Source: Adiantum capillus-veneris (Eukaryota; Streptophyta; Polypodiopsida; Polypodiales; Pteridaceae). From it: DNA of 64,000 nt. The stretch lies in the NCBI GenBank assembly GCA_014529385.2, contig CM043966.1, positions 96,617,587 to 96,681,586 of the forward strand. The letters are read 5' to 3'. The notes beneath the pieces are model-generated. The model was not told the DNA's origin. It saw only the letters and a list, made by a program, of their open reading frames with translations, and did no database searches. Position numbers and translations under genes: made by a program. Of this stretch, positions 46,819 through 55,226 are shown one piece after another; the stretch's first letter is position 1; each line of letters starts with the position of its first letter.

Positions 46819-48207
46819 CGAGAGCCCTAAGTAGGTGACCTTAGACTAATCCTACGAGGTGAGTCGTATAAACTACTTTGTATACTTTAGTTAGAAAAGA
46901 TCTAGGAGTGGTGGACTCCGAAGATCTCGAGAGATACTAGGAAGTGGGGTATTCTGTTGACAGTATTTTTAGTTTAGCTTAGATTTATTTGTTGTTTTGT
47001 TGGTGTTGAGTAGTTGTTGATAGAAGAAGAATTTGCTAGTCCGTGAGAGACAGTGGATCTCTTTAAAATCACAATTACCAAACCCATTTTATGATTAGGA
47101 ATAGCTTAGGTAGGACTTCATTTGATCCTGATCTGGAGCTAGTAATCATTGGAGTATTTGCTTGATATGGTTGATTGCATGATAGATCACTAAACCGTCG
47201 AGTTAGTAGTGAAACTTGCAATAAACAAAAGTCAGAGAAATTTTATGTGTATCTGCGAGCTGTTGAGCACTTGAGAAAGCTTTAGGAAGGATTCTGTGCC
47301 AAAAAACTGGAAATCTACCACTTTAGACATCATACGCGTATGATGTCTAAATGACCAAACAGAGACCAAAACAGAAATTTTGACTTTACCAGAGTGTTTA
47401 AAAGGGGGGTTATACCCTAATTTCAACTTAAAACAAGAGCATTAACACTCAAAGAAACCCAAAAAGACAAGCCGGAGTCGAAGAAACGCAAAGAATAGGA
47501 AATTTTGGATTCAGATCTTGTTTTTACATTAAAACCTGACAAAAACACTTGCAACTCAATTATAAACATTGGAGAAGGCTTAAAACCAAGAATAGTCAAA
47601 ATCTGGGACACAAGACATCATACGCGTATAATGTCTTTTAGCACTTCCACTGCTTATTTTTTATATCTGACCTGATAAGATTGTTACAAACACTGTAGAA
47701 AACATAAATATCAAGTCTTGACCCAAATTGATGAAAAAGACATCATACACGTATGATGTCTTTGACCTAATTTTGGACATATTTTGATACTTTGCCAACA
47801 CAGATCCATTGTAATAGCTGTCTAGAGGTTATATTTCAAGTTTGATCCCATTTGGATCACAATTGACCCAAAACAAGTCAAAAGCGGAAAATTGCCAAGA
47901 AAAGCCTAAATTAGCCATAACTTGCTCAAACAGAGTTCAAACTGAATTTTGTGAGTGGACAGAGCATAAGGGGGCTACTGAGAGTGAGCATAACCAAAAT
48001 AGTCCAAATCTGTGAAAAAAGACATCATACGCGTATAATGTCTTTTTCAGCATAACTGCAACAAAATTCTCACTTGATGAAACAGAAGTTGTCCAACTGA
48101 CAAGATTAAACAATTGACCAAGTATCAATCAGTTTGGATCAATTCTGACCACAAAAACTTGGGAAAACAAATTTCCGAGACGGAAAAGTTAAAGTCCTTT
48201 AGGGGAA
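46819..48207 (+). other. Leader of the giant element
   Basis: About 1.4 kb without a convincing ORF. Its second half carries four palindromes (47322-48043, separate entry) embedded in loosely similar repeats (shared traces such as TTGTTACAAACACTGTAG and CCCAAATTGATGAAAAAGACATC). It would contain the packaging signals of the genomic RNA. Confidence 0.8.
47322..48043. repeat. Leader array of four 24-bp palindromes
   Basis: Half-site AGACATCATACG followed by its reverse complement. Copies: 47325-47348 (perfect, extended to a perfect 30 bp at 47322-47351), 47613-47636 (one change), 47738-47761 (one change in the centre), 48020-48043 (one change). Start-to-start spacing is 288, 125 and 282 bp. 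The flanking sequence is far more diverged than the palindromes. Confidence 0.97.
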
Positions 48208-49070
48208 TTGATGAATTTGAGATCGGGCAGGAATCTCCAGAATAACCAACCAAAACAAGGGGAACAAGCAAGTGTCATATTAACCGAGGGAAGTGTAAAC
48301 CAAATTTGGGTGCGGGTGAGCCGATCTTCGAAGGAAGTGTTTCTGATACTTCTTCGGAGAGATCTTACGAGATTTTCACCGAACACTTGGAACACTTGAA
48401 CCTGAACAACAGAGAAAATATGGCAGCAGGATCATCAAACCCTTCCGCCACAATGAAGCTATTGTTCATAAAATATCAGTACGACAATGAGCAAGGTGCC
48501 AAGATCTACAAAGATGGAATGGACCGCTATTGTGTAAAGATAGAAGATAGACCTAGTGAGTTCAAGGACTTAGTGCCTATGAGCTATAGCGGAGATAGAT
48601 ATCTAGATGACGAGGGTACCATGTACTTGGTAGTCCTAAACCCTAACATTGTGGACAAGTGGGGATTGATGGGCACCAAAGCCAAAGTAGATGAAGAACT
48701 CAAGGAGAAATCACCAATAATGAACTTCCCTGATGCAAGGTTAAGAAGAGAGAATGAAACTACAAGGATCAACACTGATAACATCTATGTGGGGCTATAC
48801 AAATATAATAATGGGGAGCAAGATCTCTATTATAGATGTGAAGAACCCTACACCAGAGAGTTGACAAACCAAAAAAGACTTTATGTCTTTACCTACACAG
48901 AGGGATCGGAGGTGAAAATTGCCGCTTACGACAAGTATGGGAGGCAATACTCAACAATGGGCAAGAAAGAATTAGAAGGATATACATACTTTGGGGGACC
49001 ACTACATCAGTATTATGTTACTTCTAGCTCACAAAGACAGCACCAACAAATGGAGTGCAAAACCCAATGA
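48208..49070 (+). CDS. Pre-gag ORF protein of unknown function
   Basis: Open frame 48306-49070, 254 codons counted from a TTG; the first in-frame ATG is at 48420 (MAAGSSNPSATMKLL). Homology with the other family B copy begins further upstream: an ATG at 48211 in another frame gives NLRSGRN and EGSVNQ. The original start is therefore probably 48211, with a frameshift near 48320. Conserved motifs are SDTSSERSY, MDRYCVKIEDRPSEFKDLV, RYLDDEGTMYLVVLNP, DKWGL, YNNGEQDLYYRCEEPY and LYVFTYTEG. No known domain, signal peptide or membrane segment. It ends in an ATGA overlap with the gag ORF (49067-49070), suggesting translation of gag by termination-reinitiation. A decayed copy exists at 4325-5209. Confidence 0.8.
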
Positions 49071-52000
49071 CGACAGGAGGACAAAGAACTCAGGCTGCTG
49101 ACTCTTTCAGTCAACCTCAGTACTCGAAGCCCGGACCAATGGGATCATTACATTCCAGAGAGTCAATGGATATGAATCGAGGTAGTGCAGTTCCAATCCC
49201 CACGTATACCACTCCAGGTCCAAGGTTCGAAACGGAACCATCACATTTACCTCCTAGTAGTAGACTCAGGGCAGGGGAACCGACAAGGGTAACCCATGAA
49301 GTCCATGATGCTAGAGAAAGCTTTAGCCGGGACACAGGAGCAATGAGATTGGTAGCAGACCATAGACGTATGAGACCATCTCAAGTAGCCAAGTGTATGC
49401 CAAAGAAGTATGGTGGTTCAGGAGATCCGTATGCCCATGTGTCACTCTTTAAGCAAGTCTTAAGAGCTGAGCAAATAACAGATTTCCATACACAATACGA
49501 GGGATTTGGTCTTACTCTAGAAGGTACGGCATTGACATGGTTTCAACCACTGAACAGAGGGGGATTCCATGACATTGACCATTTGCTAAGAGAGTTTGCT
49601 GAGGAATTCTCAAAACGAGGGATTAAGCACAATACGGTCTCACAAATATATGCTTTTAAACAGAGAGAACACGAAAAAGTGAAGGAAGCTTCACTTCGCT
49701 TCAAACAATACATTGAGAGATGTCCAGTACGTGAACGACCACAAGATGACAGACTATCTGTTCTCTTTATTGAAGGATTGAGAAACGACACTCTCAAGAA
49801 GGACTTGCACTTGAAAGCTTGTACAAGTTTCGAGCAAGTAACGAGAGCAGCATTGTACTTAGTGGATAACTGTACGGTTTATGGAGAGGTGTCAGCGGAT
49901 ACAGATTTTGCATCCAGTAGCTCTTCCTCCGTAGCGAGCGAGACTACCACTAAAAATAATGTTCAAACAACAACCATGCCAAATGTAGAGCAAATGATAG
50001 AAGATGCTCTAAAAAGGATGGCACCATACCAAAAACCATTGCCAAAACCACTGAAATGGTGTGCTATTGAACAAAAATGGACAAACCATCCAACAGAGGA
50101 GTGCTATTACAACAAAGGGTATGTAAGGGAGCGTCAGTATGCACCTCCTGCTCAATTAGCACCACCTCAGGTACATCCAGTACCTCGATACCCAACGGAA
50201 AATGTACCAGGACCTATGGGGATAGAAAGACCGCAACCGGTATTGGGACAACAACCACCTTTACCAGGAGCAAGACCAGTGGGCATTAGATATGCACCAA
50301 CCTTAGAGAATCAGGAAGAACAAGCCTTAGTGCCTGTTCAAGCCTATTATGAAGAATCTGGTGCACACATGTCTCCAACTGTGTATTACCCACCAGAAGA
50401 ACCCAAACAACCAGAACCATGGGGCATGATTGGGAATGTTGGAATACCAACAGTTACAAGTGCTTCTGATGAAGAGAGATACAATTTGGACGCAAGAACA
50501 TTGATGTTCATAGCTCATGGAGGGTTAACAGGACAAAGACCATCCTATCCACAAAGGACGAATCAAGTGGGACCAAGACCAGCACTAGGACCCTGTTACA
50601 AGTGTGGAGGTGACCATCTGATGAATGTTTGTCCACATACGGAAATCATTAGAATTAACGCTTATTGCACTGAGTGTGGGGTTACTCACTTCATTGAGGA
50701 TTGTTCAAAGAATCCAAACAAAGTGCAAAAGACGACATTGAATATGCTAGAAACTATTCCTACCAGCAGTGGGTCTGAAAATGAAACTCTGATACCAACG
50801 CAAGTTGTTACTAGAGCTCAAGCTAAGAAAACCACTAGAGAACCTGAGAATGGAAAGTTAGCGACTGAAGTGGTTAGTCAAGGACCGCGGAGTCAGAGAA
50901 ACACATGGAAAGCTAGAAAAGCACGCATGAAGTTGAGAAAAGAACGTGAAGACGCTATTCTAGCTGAGGAACTAAAGCGAACTAAAGATAGATTAGAAAA
51001 ACTTGAGAGTCAAAACGGGAAACGAGAGATGAGCCCGGAAAGAACGAAACAAAAGAGTATCAAAGAAACAACGAGCTTAAGCTCAGGGGGATCAGTGCTA
51101 GTCGACAAAGTACACGAACCATTGGACGCACTCATGAGAGCTTATGAAGCTAGGTTAAAGAACAACCAAACACAAGAACAGAGGTGGATGACATACCCAA
51201 ACGCGGAATTGGAAAAGCAGAGACTTGAAATGTGCCAGAGAATGATCGAGACTGCACAAGCCTTATTAGAACCACCAAGAGAAACAATGAATTGTGGAAC
51301 GGAAAACCCAATTCAGCAAGAGACTATCATTTCACGGGTAGATGAAAAGACTCACAGTGCACAAAAGTCTGAAGATACACACAAGGATGACCGCATAGTA
51401 TTGAACACAACCGATCAGGAGATAGAGAGTTTTCATCCAGTCATACAGAGGTCTTACGGAAGAGATGAGGATTACAATGAATTTTGGAAACAAGTGAGAG
51501 AGGCAAACTTTGCAAACGAGGTAAGTTGCCAAGCTAATCAAACAAATTGGGAAAAGGACATCAGGAATCCTCCCATAGTGGAATTTGAGGCAGGATCTCA
51601 AGTGGACTTGGATCTACAATCTTACTGGGGAGATGGGGGCTCTGTTAGAACAATGGAGAGCAAACCTCATTCACTAAATACCTTACCTTCATACTTAGGA
51701 GAGTATGAAGCAAAATCCGAGATTAGAGCACTTCCCTCACGAAGAATCTCATCAGAAAAAGTCATGGACTCGCAAGGATTGATAGAGATCTTGTCAACAC
51801 CAGTGACATGCACTATCACTCTAGCTGAGCTTTTGAGACTAAGACCGCATATGTGGACCACTGTAGGAAAATGCTTGGAGAAATTTGGGATAAAAGACCC
51901 AACATCGAGACTGCAAGAGGGTATACAAGAGCTGAGCAGACCACAAAAGAACGCTAAGCATGTACCCTTAAACAAGCTCGGAGAGTATTGCGAAGGTGAA

Positions 52001-53578
52001 GAGGGGAATACAACCTTACCATTTGAATTCCAAGGAGTGAACACGATGGCAATACTAGACAGCGGAGCTGGGGTAGCCATTGCTACAAAAGAAATCTGGA
52101 AAAAATGGGGGAAACCAGCAATAAGGAAGACTAGGTTGAAACTCCAATTAGCAGATGGACACATGGAGAAACCTATGGGGTTATTAGAGAAAGTCGTAGT
52201 GACTTCTTGCGGCATTGAATACGAACATACTTTTGCTATTGTCGATTTTGGCAAGGAGAATAACTATGATATCATACTGGGAAGACCATTCATGAGACAA
52301 TTGAAAATGGTCCAGGATTGGGGCTACGATCACATATACCTGAGAAATAAGGAAACCACTACACGTGTGAACCCGAAAGACCATAGCTACAAAGATGTGA
52401 ACCGAACACCGGTAGAGGAGTTTGATTCAGCTACTTTGGCGGGATCCGAATTTCCAGCTTGGTTAGGTAAGCCCAAGGAGTTATGGATGTGTGGGGCCTC
52501 GAAATGTGGAAGTCTGAGGCGAGAAGAATATGTTTTAGAAAGGGCTATCGAAGACGAAACTTATATAGGAGAACCCTTTCCAGAGGACACGCTTGAACCA
52601 TTAGAATGGACACACATTCTAGCAACCCTAGATGTTTGTGCAATTCCGGATGGTCCCACAACAAAATTTTGCGACAAGGACGGGTACGACGTGGTTCCGT
52701 ACTTCATGTTGAGAACTGTACTCGAAAAAGAAACTGAAAAGAACGATACACTGGAAAAGGAAGATGAAGAAGAGGTGTTTCACGACATTCCTGATCATCC
52801 AGAGTGGGGAAATGAAGCAGACAACGAGTCAACGGACAATTCAAGCGGAAACGAAGAAACTATAACGGATGTCAGATTTTATGATTTTCCGAACCAAACT
52901 AAACAACGCCAGAAACGCTATAGAGCAAAGAGAAAAACAAAGGGGGTTAGAACCAATCCGATGCCTAGAATAAGAGGAAAAAATCAATTCCTAATGCTAG
53001 TAAAGGCGGAAGATTGTGTTAAGGACAAGATTTCTGGAAGAATGAGAGGCAATGATCAAAAGAGCTTACGAAAAGACAAAAGAAGCTCAAGAAATCAAGT
53101 TCAAAGGAATGAAACGAAAACTAAAACAGAAAAATCAGAAAAGAACAAGCGCAACAGAGAACACACGGAGTCCAAGTTAGAACGTAGAAACAAGTACAGA
53201 GAGCTCAAGAAAACTCTGAAAGAAGTTTGGACGACAGAAATTGAGAGTGGAGAGGACGAAAACGCCAAAATCAAGGAAAACATGGATGTTCCCTCTCACT
53301 ACAGGAAATTCACAATAGAGGATAGGAAGGTGGTATTAACCCAACCTATTCGAGAGAGAAAGGAGAACGAATCTTATGACGGACCGGAGGATGCAAAAAA
53401 AGTTGATTTAGCAGCTCCAGGTGAGACACCTAGACCGGTGTACATAGCCACAGATTTGTCTCCAGGCGAGGAAGAGAGACTTTTGAGTCTTCTCAGAGAG
53501 TACAGGGATGTGTTTGCATGGTCTTATAAGGACTTAAGGGAGTTGACCCATCGATATGCCAACACACAATCCCACTAA
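49067..53578 (+). CDS. Gag-protease polyprotein with start of RT
   Basis: The open frame extends from 49055; the first ATG is at 49067. Residue numbers count from 49055. The gag capsid-like domain is at about 117-270 (PKKYGGSGDPYAHVSLFKQVL to AALYLVD). A Pro/Gln-rich spacer follows, then two zinc knuckles with C-x2-C-x3-H-x4-C spacing (CYKCGGDHLMNVC about 513, CTECGVTHFIEDC about 538). Next come a charged coiled-coil-like region, a retropepsin (AILDSGAG about 998, DIILGRPF about 1071), a long acidic then Lys/Arg-rich linker (about 1230-1410), and the first RT residues (LLSLLREYRDVFAWSYKDL about 1475). The frame is lost near 53530 by an apparent single-base deletion relative to the related copy, ending at a spurious stop at 53576. 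Gag forms particles; the protease would process the polyprotein. Confidence 0.92.
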   Translation: MTTGGQRTQAADSFSQPQYSKPGPMGSLHSRESMDMNRGSAVPIPTYTTPGPRFETEPSHLPPSSRLRAGEPTRVTHEVHDARESFSRDTGAMRLVADHRRMRPSQVAKCMPKKYGGSGDPYAHVSLFKQVLRAEQITDFHTQYEGFGLTLEGTALTWFQPLNRGGFHDIDHLLREFAEEFSKRGIKHNTVSQIYAFKQREHEKVKEASLRFKQYIERCPVRERPQDDRLSVLFIEGLRNDTLKKDLHLKACTSFEQVTRAALYLVDNCTVYGEVSADTDFASSSSSSVASETTTKNNVQTTTMPNVEQMIEDALKRMAPYQKPLPKPLKWCAIEQKWTNHPTEECYYNKGYVRERQYAPPAQLAPPQVHPVPRYPTENVPGPMGIERPQPVLGQQPPLPGARPVGIRYAPTLENQEEQALVPVQAYYEESGAHMSPTVYYPPEEPKQPEPWGMIGNVGIPTVTSASDEERYNLDARTLMFIAHGGLTGQRPSYPQRTNQVGPRPALGPCYKCGGDHLMNVCPHTEIIRINAYCTECGVTHFIEDCSKNPNKVQKTTLNMLETIPTSSGSENETLIPTQVVTRAQAKKTTREPENGKLATEVVSQGPRSQRNTWKARKARMKLRKEREDAILAEELKRTKDRLEKLESQNGKREMSPERTKQKSIKETTSLSSGGSVLVDKVHEPLDALMRAYEARLKNNQTQEQRWMTYPNAELEKQRLEMCQRMIETAQALLEPPRETMNCGTENPIQQETIISRVDEKTHSAQKSEDTHKDDRIVLNTTDQEIESFHPVIQRSYGRDEDYNEFWKQVREANFANEVSCQANQTNWEKDIRNPPIVEFEAGSQVDLDLQSYWGDGGSVRTMESKPHSLNTLPSYLGEYEAKSEIRALPSRRISSEKVMDSQGLIEILSTPVTCTITLAELLRLRPHMWTTVGKCLEKFGIKDPTSRLQEGIQELSRPQKNAKHVPLNKLGEYCEGEEGNTTLPFEFQGVNTMAILDSGAGVAIATKEIWKKWGKPAIRKTRLKLQLADGHMEKPMGLLEKVVVTSCGIEYEHTFAIVDFGKENNYDIILGRPFMRQLKMVQDWGYDHIYLRNKETTTRVNPKDHSYKDVNRTPVEEFDSATLAGSEFPAWLGKPKELWMCGASKCGSLRREEYVLERAIEDETYIGEPFPEDTLEPLEWTHILATLDVCAIPDGPTTKFCDKDGYDVVPYFMLRTVLEKETEKNDTLEKEDEEEVFHDIPDHPEWGNEADNESTDNSSGNEETITDVRFYDFPNQTKQRQKRYRAKRKTKGVRTNPMPRIRGKNQFLMLVKAEDCVKDKISGRMRGNDQKSLRKDKRSSRNQVQRNETKTKTEKSEKNKRNREHTESKLERRNKYRELKKTLKEVWTTEIESGEDENAKIKENMDVPSHYRKFTIEDRKVVLTQPIRERKENESYDGPEDAKKVDLAAPGETPRPVYIATDLSPGEEERLLSLLREYRDVFAWSYKDLRELTHRYANTQSH

Positions 53579-54624
53579 AACAAGATGCAAAGCCTAGCAG
53601 ACAGAGACCATACACATATAATGATACGTTTGCTAAGCGAATCAAAGAAGAGATAGATAAGCTAATGGAAGCTGAATTCATATACGAGATTGAACACACC
53701 GATTGGGTATCTCCGATTGTCGAGGTACCCAAGAAGAAGGGAAAACTCCGAGTGTGTGTCAACTTAAAGAAAGTGAATGCTGCAACAATCAGGGACAATT
53801 ATCCCCTGCCGATAACTGATCATGTTCTAGAGCGTGTATCAGGGAAAACAGCATACTCCTTTCTTGATGGTTTTTCAGGATATAACCAGCTAGCCATAGC
53901 ACCGGCAGATCAACATAAAACAGCTTTTGCAACGGAGTGGGAAATTTATGCTTATCGGGTTATGCCTTTTGGTCTAACCAATGCTCCCGCAACCTTCCAG
54001 AGGCTGATGACGCATGCTTTCAAAGAATACTTAAGGTTGTTTCTAGAAATATACATGGATGACTTATGTGTACATTCTCTTCTGAGAGATGAGCATCTAG
54101 AACACCTAAGAAAAGTATTTGAGAAATGTAGGACATATCGCATTTGTCTCAATCCTGAGAAATGTGTGTTTATGGTTCGACAGGGCAGAATTCTGGGACA
54201 TATTGTCTCACAAAACGGAATATCCACGGATTTAGAGAAGATAAAAGTTATAGTGGATATGCCTAGACCAACCAATGCGAAACAAGTACAGAGCTTTATG
54301 GGACATTGCGGATATTATAGACGATTCATTTACATGTACGCTATAATAGGCCAACCACTTTACAGGCTAATAGTGAACTTTGAATGGACAGAGGAGTGTG
54401 AGGAATCATTCAAGAAATTGAAAGAGGCACTCATTACTGCTCCAGTCTTGAAATCACCAGATTGGGAGAAGATATTCCATGTGCATATAGATGCTTCGGC
54501 ATATGCAATAGGATGCATTTGGCTCAGCCAGAAGAAGGAAACATGGATTTTCCTATCTGTTACGCCAGTCGACAGCTCAACAATGCAGAGAAGAATTACA
54601 CCACAACAGAGCGAGAGGGATTAG
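53579..54624 (+). CDS. Reverse transcriptase with start of RNase H (frameshifted pol)
   Basis: The open frame 53665-54624 (ATG at 53665) continues RT. Coding similarity already begins at about 53535 in the same frame, so the ATG is not a true start. Motifs: EAEFIYEIEHTDWVSPIV, GKLRVCVNLKKVNAAT, YSFLDGFSGYNQLAI, MPFGLTNAPATFQRL, catalytic IYMDDL (about residue 130, intact), LNPEKC, GRILGHIVS, and the RNase H start VHIDASAYAIGC (about 273). The sequence after about 54530 is out of frame. Similarity is closest to the non-chromoviral Athila/Tat branch of Ty3/gypsy. RT itself looks catalytically complete, but it is cut off from gag-protease and RNase H by frameshifts. Confidence 0.92.
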
Positions 54625-55226
54625 GAATGATATATGCTGTGAAGAAATTTCGGCATTATCTTCTAGCCAACAAGTTTGTGTTTTTTACGGATCACCAAGC
54701 CTTGCTCTACCTAGTGAATAAACCATGCAATACCGGGAGAATAGTGAGATGGTTCATTATCTTACTGGAATTCGACTTCACGGTAGTAGTAAAGAAAGGA
54801 AAAACACATCTTAGAGCTGATCATCTTTCGCGATTGACGAATGGGGAAGACCCTATAGGAGTAGATGACGACATGCCAGACGCGTACTTGTTCAACATAG
54901 AAATGATACCGAAGTGGTCTCAAAATGTCGTTAGCTTATTAACCTATGGAGGGGAGTTTGATAGAAGAGAATACAACCAGAAACATATTGCTATTCAGCA
55001 ATCCAAGAATCTTCAATTGGTTGCAGGAAGGTTGTATCAATTGGGAAATGATCATGTTTTACGACTATGCATCAATCCTGAGGAATATAATATATATCTG
55101 CGCGAAGCACATGTTCAGGAATGTGCATTTCATTGTTCAAGAAGGAACACATATAGGAATTTGTTACAATTGGGAGTCTATTGGCCAGGAATGAAAGAAA
55201 GCGTACATGAATATGTCACTGTATGA
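54525..55226 (+). CDS. RNase H and first integrase zinc segment (frameshifted pol)
   Basis: The open frame spans 54462-55226, but homology starts near 54530. RNase H motifs are CYASRQLNNAEKNYTTTERE, FFTDHQALLYLVNK and HLRADHLSRL. Downstream is a linker (IPKWSQNVVSLL) and a segment resembling an integrase H2C2 zinc domain (LQLVAGRLYQLGNDHVLRLC, YLREAHVQECAFH, LGVYWPGMKESVHEYV). Its CxxC half is missing: the frame ends where the copy at 19038-19110 still has SCEACMRRT. The next ORF repeats the same linker plus zinc segment, so this is the first half of a tandem duplication. The shift near 55205 is a further lesion of this copy. Confidence 0.88.
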   Translation, partial: QPEEGNMDFPICYASRQLNNAEKNYTTTEREGLGMIYAVKKFRHYLLANKFVFFTDHQALLYLVNKPCNTGRIVRWFIILLEFDFTVVVKKGKTHLRADHLSRLTNGEDPIGVDDDMPDAYLFNIEMIPKWSQNVVSLLTYGGEFDRREYNQKHIAIQQSKNLQLVAGRLYQLGNDHVLRLCINPEEYNIYLREAHVQECAFHCSRRNTYRNLLQLGVYWPGMKESVHEYVTV

